DNA of 64,000 nt from Chrysopilus asiliformis (GCA_964034945.1 OZ035962.1:101254284-101318283); one strand, 5' to 3'. Positions 1 to 11,374 are shown, counted from the stretch's first letter. The notes: generated by a model from the sequence alone, not told the origin. Numbers and translations are program-made.

Positions 1-661
1 TTATGATCGTACCAGCAAATGGGGATGAAGCTCCAATAGCAATCAATCGATTAGGAATTTACGATCCCAAAAAGACCACTTTTGATGATCATGGGTATTT
101 TATGTCATTGGCCTATGAAGCCCATGCCTGGGATAGTCAAAATTCTGCTATTACTGGAATGTCGGTGATTGCTGATTGTGCGAATATGACTTTAGAACAC
201 GTGGCCCAATATACACCTGAGCTCCTCCAAAAATACGTCCTAGTGAACCTTAATGGTAATCCTTTGCAGATGAAGGAGATGCATTTCATCAATACACCAC
301 CATTTATGGAATCTACTATTAATTTATTGAAAAGAATAATGGATGAAAATATGCAGAGCATAGTAATTATAAAATTATTTGACCATTTTCAAAGTTTTTT
401 TTTAATGAAACTCATTTATAGGTACACACGCATACCGATGATCTGACAACACTTTATGAATTTATACCAAAAAATCGACTTCCGAAAGAATATGGTGGGT
501 CAAACGGTTCGATTAAAACGCTTATAAAAGATTGTGAACGAGTTCTTGAGAAATACGCAAACTATTATGAAAATGATAAGAAATTTGGACTAACTAAAAT
601 AGTTAATAAAGGATTGGAAACGGTTTCAAATGTAGCTAATAGTATTTTATCACTATTGTAA
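1..661 (+). CDS. CRAL-TRIO domain protein, 3' part (5' end outside window)
   Basis: Partial gene of the alpha-tocopherol-transfer-protein-like CRAL-TRIO family, which binds and moves small hydrophobic ligands in the cytosol. Two exons are visible: <1-362 and 422-661, joined across a short intron (363-421) with GTAATT donor and TTTATAG acceptor, phase 0. The first carries the middle of the lipid-binding domain, including YDPKKTTFDD and the family motif MHFINTPPFME. The second carries the diagnostic end of the domain, IPKNRLPKEYGGSNGS, then a short tail and TAA at 659-661. The ATG at position 3 is internal to the domain, so it is not the start. AATAAA signals lie at 734-739 and 767-772. It is a tandem paralogue of the next gene. 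The family call is secure; the ligand is unknown. Confidence 0.9.
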
Positions 662-1047
662 GTTTCAACCAAAGTATGCTCGAAATCTGTTAAAAGTGAA
701 AATATTGTGTGAAGAAAAATTTTTTTTATATGAAAATAAAGTGTGAAAAAATGAAAAATGTGTTCCAATAAAAATTTCTTTACCCCCGTAGCCTCAAATC
801 TACAATCTATCGACATTTTTTTTACTATAAATGAGAAACAGTGTTGTGCAAATTGTTTACAAAACGTATTTTACATAATAGTTTACCTGTAGAAAATTAG
901 TTGTTTACAGACACCAAAATCACAATGAACAATGTAAACATTGTAAAAAATTATTTTTTTTAATTTTTCTAGTAACTGCAATATTCAAATTATAATTCTG
1001 AAACATCCAAATAAAATCATAACCAAGTGAAGTTATTTAAACATTTT
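662..1047. other. 3' UTR and AT-rich intergenic spacer
   Basis: The stretch holds the 3' UTR and poly(A) signals of the upstream gene, followed by AT-rich sequence. No ORF or repeat structure was recognised. Confidence 0.5.
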
Positions 1048-1216
1048 TATACCCGTATGGTGAAACCAAAGGGTATATTAACTTTGCCTTACCGTTTGTA
1101 ACGCCAAGATCCCGTCATCACACACAAAAATGAATTACACCAGTGTGTTTAGAATGATAAAAAAAAATTGAATTTTGCATGTCCGTCCGTCTGTCTGTCC
1201 GTCTGTCTGTCTGTCC

Positions 1217-1254
<38 letters not shown>

Positions 1255-1711
1255 CTGTCTGTCTGTGGCGCGGATTGCGGGCGCACGGATTGAGCTAGAG
1301 ACTTAAATTTTGCGCAGATCCGTTTTTCGTAAAATGCAAGGCTAAGTTCGTTAATGGGCAAAAATGGACCATTAGGGGGGTACCCCCCCATACTACAGTC
1401 CGTCCGTCTGTCCGTTTGTCCGTCTGTCTGTCTGTGGTGCCCCAATCCGCACCACAGACAGACAGACGGACAAACGGACAGACGGACGGACAAACGAACA
1501 GACGGACGGACAAACGAACAGACGGACGGACAAACGGATGGACAAACGGACGGACAAACGGACAGACGGACGGACGGACATGCAAAAATTAATTATTTTT
1601 ATCATTCTAAATACACTGGTGTAATTCATTTTTGTGTGTGATAACAGGATCTTGGCGTTACAAACGGTAAGAGAAAGTGAATATACCCTTTGGTATCACC
1701 ATACGGGTATA
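1048..1711. mobile_element. Fold-back element with CTGT/CCGT microsatellite core
   Basis: The two ends are inverted copies of one another. TATACCCGTATGGTG at the left pairs with CACCATACGGGTATA at the right, and the arms continue inward for about 140 nt through ACCGTTTGTAACGCCAAGATC and AATTACACCAGTGTGTTTAGAATGAT. The core is two blocks of GTCC/GTCT tetranucleotide repeats in opposite orientation, separated by about 150 nt of unique sequence containing ATTAGGGGGGTACCCCCC. Short ORFs in the core are low-complexity artefacts. Related ends or cores occur near 20408-20436, 32393, 36497, 40372 and 60448. No transposase is seen, so this is a non-autonomous repeat. Confidence 0.75.
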
Positions 1712-3063
1712 ATTAACTGAGTCCTATGTTAAATATACATTCCTACACCCCAGATGAGATTTTTTTCTGGAAATTTTTAGGAAAAAAAGAATCACGTTAT
1801 CCTTACAGGATTTTTCGTTCTCCTTACAATGTAGTGAAAACGAAGTAGTGAAAATATTGTTATTGTCATCGGAGTTAGCACAGTTTCAAGTCAATCGGAT
1901 GAGTAGAAGCGGGTCTAAATTACATTAAAACACAAACAAACGAAAAAGCAAGATAACTGATAGTTTTTTTTAAATACTTCTTAATTTATATGTATGTGAT
2001 AAAATTGAATAAATTAAAACCACTAAAATTATTCAAATTTTGACAAACCCCAGCACACGAAGAAGTTTAACGTCATTTCCTGGAATCCATTACATTACTA
2101 TGATTTTTTCCCACATAATGAATTCATCAAAACCAGTAGAGCGATTTATTTGGCGTGACAAAGAAAACCACAACGCGATTCGGCGATGCCACAATAGATG
2201 ATAGAAATAAGAATTCAACAAACAGTTTGTAATAAAATCTCGAAGAAATCACTTTTATCTCAGAATCACTTGTGTTTTGTTGTGGTAAGTAAACCTTAGA
2301 TAGAGAAGAATCGGTAAATATAATTTTTTTTTAAATATTTAGGCAAATTTAAATAAAGTTATCAGTTAAGATAATCAACCAATTTAAATACAAACAATAA
2401 GTGGTACAATTAAAAGACATTTTGAACTTTAGTTGATCGTTTCAATGCATATTTAACATTTTTTTTCCGGTAATAGATTCGCGTGTGTGAAGTAGTAAAA
2501 CTAATTAAATGGTCAACGTAAAGAAAAAACATTGAACGTTAGAATAATAACCATGAATTTGTTGTTTTTTTTTATTGTGCATAATTATTAAAATGTTTAC
2601 AAAAATAACTTTGAGCAAATTTTATTTGCACTTTTTTCTCCTTTGTTGAATATCTTGTTTAGTCATCATGGTTATGTAATTGATTGAGTTAAAGATTTTT
2701 AGTTTGTGTGACTTAACTGTTGAATTAATAAATTTACTGGTGATTGATATTAAGAGTTTGCATTCAGTGATTGAATCAAAAGTTTTACCTAAATTGCAGA
2801 AAAAACCTCTTTATGATGTTAAAATAAAATTTTTTTTTTTTTCATTTTTTTGAACTCAAATGATTCGGTTTCTTCTTAAATTATTTTCACGCTACTTTTA
2901 TTTTTATTGAAGTTTTCATAAGTAACAGTATTTTATTAAAAATTACGTGTAAAAAAACGTAGATACTTGTAAATTCTTTATAGATTTCATTAAACTCAGG
3001 GCCATTCATTTGTAAATATTTTTTATTGAATTAATTTTTTTTCATTAACAAAGTTATTTCCAG
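1712..3063 (+). other. Intergenic region and 5' UTR intron of the second CRAL-TRIO gene
   Basis: A consensus donor (TTGTG|GTAAGTAAAC, exon end at 2284) and an acceptor (TTATTTCCAG, ending at 3063) flank 2285-3063. This suggests a non-coding first exon ending at 2284 and a 778-nt 5' UTR intron. The transcription start was not located. The remaining sequence is AT-rich without other recognised features. Confidence 0.5.
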
Positions 3064-3076
3064 TTTAATTTAAAAT

Positions 3077-5333
3077 ATGTCAAAATCACCGAATCTTCGA
3101 CCGTTATCCAACGATTTGGCTAAGAAAGCCAAAGATGAATTAAACGAAGATCCAAGCAGAATTCAAAGTGATCTTGAGACATTTCGATCATGGATCAATA
3201 AACAACCCCACCTCAGAGCACGGACGGATGATCAATTTTTGATAACATTCCTAAGAGCTTGTAAATACAGCATTGAGAAAGCCAAGGAGAAATTCGATCT
3301 GTATCACACTGTACGATCAGCATTACCGGAATTTTTTGCAAATCGGGACCCAAATAATCCACGTATCATAGAAACTTTACGTCAAGGGTAAAAAAGAAAA
3401 TTCCAATTAAAAAAAAGCTCAGTCTATAATACGTTTTTATTTTTCTTAGAGCGTGTTTAGGACTACCCCGTCCAATTTGTTGCGATGGACCAGTAGTTTG
3501 CATCACAAGAACTGCATCCTATGATCCAAAAAAATTCAATATTACAGACATTTCGATAGTTGCGGGAATGATATTCGATATATTATTTCTTGAAAGTGAT
3601 AATGGCGTGATTTCCGGATTCGAATATATTATCAATGGTGAAAAAATTACAGCTGCTCATGTTTTCCAACATGAACCAGCAATTTTTAAAAAATTATTAG
3701 TTTTTTATCAAAAAGCTTCGCCTGTTCGAATTAAGGGAATACATTTTATTAACACACCAACAATATTTCAACAATTTGTGAATTTTCTCTACAGTTTGTT
3801 GAATAATAAAATTAAAACAAGGGTAATTATCATAATAAGGGTATTCACAGTCCTCTTTTAATTTTCGGTATTCGGTGTTTTCGGTAATATTAAAAGACTG
3901 AAAATATTCTGCTGTGAACATCCCACAGCACAGATTTGAGAACAGCGCTTTTATTGAATACGTGACCAAATCATGAACTGCGAATTTGATTGTAAAATAT
4001 GTCACATACCTTTAAATCCATGTTGGATGTATTCTTTTGAATTTCTATTGTGGCAACGGCTATCAAAATTTAAAAAAATTGCAGTCCGATGAGATAACCA
4101 GCGAGAAAATTTGACAACTAAAAACATTACTAGCGCCACTCGCGGTTGATTCTTGATACCGAATAACCGGGCCGGAAAACACGACTCAAGGCTTGTCTAC
4201 AATTACCGAGTCTCGGTAAAAATCTGTTAAATTTGACTGAATTACCGAGCGGTAAATTTACTCGCAATTTAAAAGAGACTGTGAATACCCTGAATGAAAA
4301 GGATTTTGGCACAGTACATATTTTTGAAATTATTGATAATATTAATGAGTTAGGGTGACTTTCTGTACGTACCTACACGGTAAAAATTTTTGGGCTGAAT
4401 TTCAACCTTTTTAACACCGAAAAAAGATTGAAATTTAATCTCGCGATAGGTTATTATTTTTTAATCTTTTTTTATTGAAATGTAATTCAAATAAGTTATT
4501 TATTTTAATACTTTTTTTTATTAAAATTAAAAAAAAAATTGTTCAAATTTAATATTGTCACTAAAATTTGATTTATTGAAACCTTTTTTTTAATAGTTCT
4601 CTTTTGCTTTAAATATTCAGATGTTGAAGACCATATGCCAATTATAACGGAATAAAAAATTTAAAAAATATTCAAAAATTAAAAAAATATTCAAAAATTT
4701 AAAAAAATATTGAAAAAAAATACAAATTTTATTCAAAACTGTCGAATTCCAGAACTGGGATTAGAAGTTAATACAAAAAGTATTAAAAATATACCCATTT
4801 AATACCAAGAGTAATACTTTTTTTATTACAATCTTTCAAACTCTAAAAAATATTGAAAAATAATACAAATTTGATAAAAAATATAATTAGTAATTTGAGA
4901 AGATTGAAATTTGACAGAAAAAGTATTAAAAAATGTCGAATGTCGAAAGAAATGAGATTAAAAGTTAGTCCAATAATTTTAACCATGTAGCACCCATTTA
5001 GTAATAGTTTCAAAAATATTTAATATTCAAATCAGGGATCAATTTTTTTAATTGATATTTCCATCTTTTCAGACACACTTTTATGGCACTAATTACGAAG
5101 ATTTATATAATTACATTCCAAAGGATATTTTACCAAAGGAATATGGCGGGACTGGCCAATCTGTCGACGAACTTCTCAAATATTGGGAAAAGAAATTTTT
5201 TGAATACAGAGAATTCTTTATCGAGGAAAGTAGCAAATATGGATGTGACGAAAAACTACGACCGGGCAAAGCAAAAACGCAAGAAACTCTTTTTGGGTTG
5301 GATGGCACTTTCAGATCATTAAATGTAGATTAA
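3077..5333 (+). CDS. CRAL-TRIO domain (alpha-tocopherol transfer protein-like) protein, complete
   Basis: Three coding exons: 3077-3387, 3450-3822 and 5073-5333, giving 314 aa, the usual length for insect CRAL-TRIO proteins. The start MSKSPNLRPLS lies just after the 5' UTR acceptor at 3063. Exon 1 encodes the helical CRAL-TRIO N-terminal region (TDDQFLITFLRACKYSIEKA). Exon 2 encodes most of the lipid pocket (LGLPRPICCDGP, RIKGIHFINTPTIFQQ). Exon 3 closes the domain with YIPKDILPKEYGGTGQS. Exon 1 ends in phase 2, and the last glycine of exon 1 is completed by the first A of exon 2; exon 2 to exon 3 is phase 0. The second intron (1250 bp) carries two MITEs. AATAAA lies at 5631-5636. It is probably a cytosolic retinoid or tocopherol-like lipid carrier; the ligand cannot be read from sequence. 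Confidence 0.93.
3839..4290. mobile_element. MITE with GGGTATTCAC terminal inverted repeats
   Basis: GGGTATTCACAGTCCTCTTT at the left is inverted at the right as AAAGAGACTGTGAATACCC. The element lies in intron 2 of the CRAL-TRIO gene. Two relatives occur at about 32037-32395 and 33470-33964. No coding capacity was seen. Confidence 0.7.
4373..4990. mobile_element. MITE with CTACACGGTAAAA-type ends
   Basis: CTACACGGTAAAAATTTTTG at the left is inverted, with a few mismatches, as CAATAATTTTAACCATGTAG at the right. The interior is very AT-rich and holds no gene. It is the second MITE in the same CRAL-TRIO intron. Confidence 0.6.
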
Positions 5334-5630
5334 TAATTTGTTAGAAATAGAGGAACATGATATATTATAATCGCCCGAAACGTTCCCGCCCCGCTCAACA
5401 TTTACCCAGAACATGCAAAGGAAGCCTATAGGCCGCTACCGTAATATATTTTGCACCATCCGTTCATAAGGCGAAGATAAAGACGCAGCCCGTTTTACCT
5501 CGAGTGCCGGTTTTTCCCCCCATTCCCCTAACTCGGACACTGTTAAACTTTATAGCACTTTTATATTCGGGGAGGGACCTTATGAAGGAACGCGAATTAA
5601 TTTCTGAGCTCTTTATAAACTTGGAACAGC

Positions 5631-5656
5631 AATAAACATATATTTTTTATTTTATT
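5631..5656. promoter_or_regulatory. Back-to-back poly(A) signals of two convergent genes
   Basis: AATAAA at 5631-5636 (plus strand) serves the CRAL-TRIO gene. TTTATT at 5646-5651 and 5651-5656 reads as AATAAA on the minus strand and lies about 205 nt beyond the GPCR stop. The 3' UTRs therefore probably meet or overlap. Confidence 0.55.
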
Positions 5657-5859
5657 TTTAAAAACTTATTTAGTACATGTTGAAGATATTCAGTACAAAA
5701 ATCAATTAGAAAATTTGTGTTTTTCACCATTTTTTTATCAATATTTCCTACTAACACCGGAAGTCGCAAATAGTTTATCGCCACCGTCTATTTCAAGAAA
5801 TTTGTCTAAAAAATTGTGCAAATTTAGGGCGCGAATCTCGTGTTTTGCCTAGGTTTGGT

Positions 5860-8800
5860 TTACATAAAGCCAACTGAATTTATACATTCTGTAGATGTCG
5901 CCATGTGATGTTTAGGAATGGTTTTGTTGTAATTTCCATCGACTTTTGAAGTAATAATTTTCGTAGATTTTGTACCCTTGCTACTGGCGATTACATTTTG
6001 CTTTTCGCAAGAATAAAATAACGACCTGATACCAGAAAATCTATCCTCTCCACAAGGGCCTCGAGGCTGCAAGGAGTCACATGTGTTGCGTTTTGCTTTC
6101 TATAATGAAAATTTTTAAGGAATTGTTAAAAAATATTGGAAATACACACGGAAAGAAAGTCAAATTGGAATATACGAGACAGTGGAGACCGCTGCAATGA
6201 TTCCCTAAAAACAGGGAATTATTTCTATAATTTTGGGAATATTTCCGACTTTTTTGGGCATGGATTGGCCTTTTGTTTGAGAGTCATTACCAAAAAGTTT
6301 CACTATATCGTATATTCCTATTTTTTGTTAGAATCTGTGCTATTATTTTTCTCCATGCATATTAAAAATTAATTCGACCGGTATTATATCTTGTTGCGAG
6401 ATAAAATTAATTAATTCCACTCACTTTTTTCGTGACGAATTTCTTTGTTTTTGTTTTGAATATACCAAGGCAAAATGGGGTCTGGCTGTAGGCTCTTCTG
6501 AAGTTATCATTTGTTAATCCATAAATTACTGGGTTCACGGCAGCATTCAGAAAAATCAAATAATGCGACGTATACCAAAGGATTTGAAAACTTCCCAGTA
6601 TTTGATTCGCATAGGTCTCTTGTAGCATTTGATTCCGGATAAAAACCAAAGCAGTAAATGGAACCCGCAATATGACAAATGTTATGACCACAATGAACAA
6701 CATTTTAGCAACTTTTGTTTTATAGGAAACGGAAATCGGATGTTCTCGCTTAAGAACTTTCTTTTCATAGCGGTCCAACTGAAAAATTTAATTTAAAAAA
6801 AAACATTTCAATAGTCACTATTATTTAGTAGCTTTAATAATTCAAACCTTGTGGAAGATTGTTGAATAACAAATAACCATAACAGCCAGTGGGAACCATA
6901 CTAGAGCTGCTATTAAAATATGCCAATATATTGGCAAAACTTTCGTGTCCTCGCTGCAATACGTCTCCAAAAAGTCCTTCCAATGTCTTTCCTGCAAAAA
7001 AATAGCATAAAAGAGGTTGAAAAAAATGTGGCTTAGAGTTTTTAGTATAAGTTTTTTTTTTTGGCAAATGCTTGCAATTTAACTAGGGTCGGGTAGGGTA
7101 GGGAGAAGTGGTTCACCACCATTTTTTTAGTAATAGTGACATTAGAACAGAATATGCAACTCTCATCGGTTGCTCTTGATGACAGCTTGTTTTTTTAGTC
7201 ATTGAAGTGTGCAGACTGTGCAGACGTATATTTACTCACTCTCACAGACCAGTGCCAAAAAAACATAGTGAAAAGTTTTCGCAAGTATTCACATTCAACA
7301 ACATTTTGACGAATTCTGCATCAATTTCAATAAGCTAATTAATCTAAAATGTTGTTTACATTATGAACTTTGTAAATCCACCGAATTTCTGCACTTTTTT
7401 CCACAATTGTTGAAGCAGCGTCATACCGCGCAAAATAGCGTCGGTAGGGAGAAGTGGTTCACGTTTGGTAGAGTGAAGTGGTCCACCCTGTCAATGTCAT
7501 ATTTCGTGTTTTCAAGTTTTTTTATGAGTTATTTTGAGTGTTTCAAATCGTGGCCGAAAATCGATGCGAAGCTCGATTATAACTTCTCCCGAAAATCGAG
7601 CTGAATTAGAGTAGCAGAAAAAGCCGCCGGAAAACGACGCTTAACAACTACACCGAAGAAACCAACACCAAAACAGACCAAACGCTCATTTGTTACTTTC
7701 GAATAAACCATATTTTCGATCAAACTTCATGATCATACTTTTGTTTGTCATTTAATTTTATGTTTATGCGATTTCTGGAAAGTTTTTGAGGGTGGACCAC
7801 TTCTCCCTACCATTTTGAAAAAATCGAAAAATCAAAGTTTTCGACAAATGCCTAAAAATTAAATTTACAGGTCGATTATCTTAGACGCATCACTTTTCGT
7901 GACTCGAAATTGCCTGTTGTTGTTGGTACAAAACAACAAATACACTAGGCAAAATTCGAATCACAAAAAGTGACGCGTCTAAGATAATCGACCTGTTAGT
8001 GTCAAAAAGTTGGCAATCTGTGAATGCAGAAATTTAGCTTAGGTCCTGCGCTTGCGATTTGACTATCTTATCATGCAAAAATTCCAATTTTTGACAATTT
8101 TATGGCCAATAATAAAAACGTGGACCATTTCAGCCTACCTGACCCCACATCTTTTTTTTACCACATTTCGAATCTTTGATGTGTGATATTCTAACTTCAC
8201 CGTACAACACGATTTTTGTTTCTTATACCCAAATCTGTTTTTACTTTCTTCTACGGAGTATAATAAAGTATTGTATTCATGAAAAATTTCGACCTCTTAA
8301 TTTTGCCTAAAAAACATTTCCCGATCACTCCTGAGTCGATTGGAGTCATATTTAAAAAATGTCTTTCTGTCTGTCAGTCTGTCTGTCAGTCTGTGTACAA
8401 GATTTCTCAAAAACTAATAGAGCTAGCGCCATGAATTTTTATAGGCATGTTGGGTCCTGAAATGGGACGATACTATCAACTTTTGGTGGAAATCCGTTAA
8501 CCGGAAGTATCCAAAATGGCGGTTTTTCAAAAATCGCAATTTCGTTTTTCTCGATTTACTCCCAAACTACGCGTTTTTTAGTGGCCTTAAGTATGACAAA
8601 ACTTGGAGAAAATAAAATTTCCCACACTTTTGTCTTTAGCTATAACTCGATATCTCAACCTGTTATCGAGATAAACCGTTATTTCCAAAAAAAAAACAGT
8701 TTTTTGCGATTCCCTCGAAAACTAACAGGTTTTTGCTGACGAATTAATGAGAATGGAATTCTGCACAATTTTGTCTCTTACCGTTATCCGTTATCTGTTA

Positions 8801-10078
8801 CCGTTATTGAGATATTTTCATTAATATGTAAAAAATCATATTTTTGCGAATAATTTGCAAACTAACGGTTTTTCGACAAATCAGTTAAAAGAATAATTAA
8901 AGATGTTAACATTTTCTACATTTTTGCCATTTACCGTAAATTGATATCTTTTACCGTTCTCAAGTTATCTCAAATTTTGTACGTTTTTGATATTTTTGGA
9001 TGAACCAAGAATTTATTGGGAGGTCGTCTTAGGTTGACAACGCGACAGGGCTCTAGCGTAAATTGCACAGGGTCGTAGATTTTGTAGAAGAAAGTTTTGT
9101 GTTGACCACAACTGATATTTTTTTCTATTTTTCTGAATCTATAGCATGAAAAGGACACAAAGGGTTAGAAAAAGCAGCAATAAAACCCACGAAAAGATTG
9201 AAACCTGTGACTAAAAAAATTATCAGTAAGGCTATGGAAGAAAAATAGATTCTTATTATGTATTTACATTTCCATCAGTAAATTTTACTATCAGAATTTA
9301 CTATACTTTTCCTTAAAACATTCAAAGAACTTTGGTAATTTCACAGGAAAAACAATTTTCTGATAATGTAAATGTTCACCATTAACCCTTTTTGATATTC
9401 AATTTTTATCAATATGTAAACAAAATTGTAGATAAGAAAACAATAAAAAAATTTAGAAACTTTACTCACCGTATAAGTTCTATAAAATACAAGGGGAGCC
9501 GCCAACAAAAATCCACCAATCCAAGTCAACAACATAACAATTTTTGCACCTTTTATCGTCCATCGAGTCTCAAGTGGTAGCACAATTGCCGTCAAACGAT
9601 CATAACTAACGGCAGATAGATTTAAAACGGCTGTGATAAGGATGGCTCCTTCTAGAAATCCTTCAACTTTGCACCCAAACGCACCGAGTTTGTAATTTTG
9701 AAAAAAGTCATGATACATGAACATTATTGGACAAATCAAAAGCGTCAAAGTGTCTGCTGCTGCCATGTTAGCGATCAATAAATTCGGTGGTGTCCTTAGA
9801 GCTCTGTTTCGGATAATGATGTTCAAAAGGATAATATTTCCCAGTACACCGAATAGTATTACAGGAACAAATGTCGTTGTCTTCACAATGATTTCCCATT
9901 CTGGTAAAATTTCCCATTTCTCCTTTGGGAAATTATATTTTGAATAGTTAAACTAAAACAAAAATCAAATTAATCCATGAAAATGACAAGAAGATTAAAA
10001 AAATTGACTAAAAAATACCGTTTCAGTCTCATCGTAATCGTGGCTATCATAACTTCGACTTATTCTATTGAGATCCAT
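5860..10078 (-). CDS. Class A (rhodopsin-like) neuropeptide-type GPCR
   Basis: Five exons on the minus strand: 10078-10019, 9952-9470, 6991-6848, 6778-6425 and 6099-5860. All junctions are phase 0, giving 426 aa. The extracellular N-terminus has an N-glycosylation sequon (NYS). Visible class A landmarks are N59 in TM1 (GVLGNI), D87 in TM2, C114 paired with C193 (ECL2), a D138-R139 motif after TM3, P269 in TM6 (ILRVPF) and NPVIY at 311-315 in TM7. The DRY motif reads DRL and the TM6 CWxP position reads LRVP. The ICL3 stretch DRYEKKVLKREHPISVSYK is rich in basic residues. The tail encoded by exon 5 is Cys- and Lys-containing. It resembles insect orphan receptors of the CG33639 type, but that assignment is from memory and uncertain. 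It would sit in the plasma membrane and signal through G proteins; the ligand is unknown. Confidence 0.85.
6407..6425 (-). other. Possible alternative C-terminus of the GPCR by intron retention
   Basis: Exon 4 runs into a perfect donor (AAA|GTGAGT, GT at 6424-6423). If it is not spliced, the frame continues five codons to a TAA at 6407, giving a 352-aa receptor that lacks the 79-residue tail encoded by exon 5. Splicing to the acceptor TTTCATTATAG (exon from 6099) is preferred because the downstream frame is open and in phase. Confidence 0.5.
7084..8147. mobile_element. Repeat with GTAGGGAGAAGTGGTTCACC ends, in GPCR intron
   Basis: The left end GGGTAGGGAGAAGTGGTTCA is inverted at 8120-8147 (GTGGACCATTTCAGCCTACC). 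Additional internal copies occur at about 7442-7488 (direct, twice) and 7791-7810 (inverted). It lies in the large intron between GPCR exons 2 and 3 and carries a nested MITE at 7869-7994. No transposase ORF was found. Confidence 0.6.
7869..7994. mobile_element. Nested palindromic MITE (AGGTCGATTATCTTAGACGC)
   Basis: AGGTCGATTATCTTAGACGC at the left is inverted at the right, and the arms run to about 55 nt each around a GTTGTTGTTGGTACAAAACA loop. It is inserted inside the 7084-8147 repeat, so it is the younger of the two. Confidence 0.75.
8236..8470. repeat. Dispersed repeat with CTGT/CAGT microsatellite
   Basis: TAATAAAGTATTGTATTCATG followed by a GTCTGTCTGTCAG run resembles, in inverse orientation, the block at about 57700-58130 (CATGAATACAATACTTTC). 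The same GAGCTAGAGACTT-like consensus also recurs in other repeats of the window. It is non-coding. Confidence 0.45.
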
Positions 10079-10485
10079 TATTGTTGGGTAAATTTTTAAC
10101 GCACTTGCTTTTTTGAAATAATAAAGAACAGCTCGATTTATTTTAATGTTACATCTTCAAATTTTTTTAATCGCATATTTTTTAAATGGATAAATTGAGA
10201 TTTTTTTGGCTTTTTACACTTCGTTAGGCTTCAAATCCCTTTGAAAATCAAAAAAATTACAAAACATTTCCATTGCCTTCCTAGCTTTACAAACTTGAGA
10301 CGAATTCAAATACACCTCTGTGAATATACTAAAATTCCTCGTACTACTAGAGTTAATCATAAAAATGGCAGGCACTTAAATTCAATTGATAAGAATTTAA
10401 AAAAAAAAACGTTCGATAAGGGCGCATTGCCTATCGCTCGCTGCTGTGATCCTATTATTGAAATATAGTTAAGGGTGGTATACTA

Positions 10486-10493
10486 TGACGTCA
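10486..10493. promoter_or_regulatory. Candidate CRE (TGACGTCA) upstream of the GPCR
   Basis: A perfect palindromic CREB/ATF site lies about 410 nt upstream of the ATG of the proximal first exon (10078) and downstream of the distal first exons. A single 8-mer can occur by chance; position is the only supporting argument. Confidence 0.35.
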
Positions 10494-11158
10494 CGAAACA
10501 ATGTGATAACTAAGGGTTGCACAGTAAAAAGCAATAAAATATTTCTGATATGAAACCAACCATCAAAATAAAACGTCATTTATCGTCTGATTAAAGCTTA
10601 CTGAATTTCAGTATGTTCTATGATTTTACTTAGCCTAAATATGTCGGTCTTGTTTTGTTGTGCTTTGATATTATCTTAATTGAACCTATGTTGTTGCATT
10701 ATAATTGATTATTATAATTGAGTAAGTTTATTTGCTTATTACTCAAGCATAAAACGAAAGATAAAAGAAAACGATTTCGTTTTTGCGAAATGCATTTCCT
10801 TTCGTTCAAATTAGATTGGAATTTCCCAATCATTGGCCAGTCACTGGCTTTTATTGCGTTTGTTCTGAGTGATGGCTGATTTTATATCAAAGAAGATTTG
10901 ATTTTCTTACCAAAAAGCAATTTTTTTTAGTATAGAGAGGGCCTTTTTCTCACCCCCACCACCCCCTTCGTAATGCGGGAGTACGCTCTCCCTAAATTCA
11001 CTACTAAATAGGCGATCTGTCCGTTGCTGATTTACGTATCTATTTTTTTAACAATGAAGATAAGTACACCATTTAAACACACCAAGTGCATTTTCTTCTT
11101 GATTTTTTAAATTCGCTATTTTAAAAAACATCAAAAACCAAATTAAGATAAAACCTAC

Positions 11159-11374
11159 CGGAGCGTCCGAAGTACTGTTGTAAGGAGAAAAATGAAGTTT
11201 ATTATTTGCATCTAAGTCGTTGACAACCCAATCGTTATCTTCATCCACACTAGAAATAAAAATTTTGTCCAATCATTCAAAAACGTTCGAATATTTAAAA
11301 ATTCAATAAAAATTCACTTGCCTGAGATCACTGAACGTTACTGAAGCTACACTTTCTAGCATGGAGTCCGCCAT
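11159..11374 (-). CDS. Alternative upstream first exons of the GPCR
   Basis: Two small exons fit together. Exon A is 11374-11322, starting ATGGCGGACTCC and ending CTCAG with a GC donor (AG|GCAAGT). Exon B is 11249-11159 after the acceptor TTTATTTCTAG. The AG left by exon A plus the T of exon B makes a Ser codon, and exon B ends in phase 0 at a GTAGGT donor (SDAP|). GPCR exon 2 also starts in phase 0, so A+B can replace the 20-codon exon at 10078-10019. The result is a longer, acidic extracellular N-terminus with an NST sequon. Joining B to the proximal exon itself meets in-frame stops for most acceptors. This was inferred from frame and splice sites only. Confidence 0.55.

Noticed and set aside
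1149..1641. Overlapping Arg/Thr/Asp- and Ser/Val/Cys-rich ORFs
   Set aside because: They are read from the GTCC/GTCT microsatellite.
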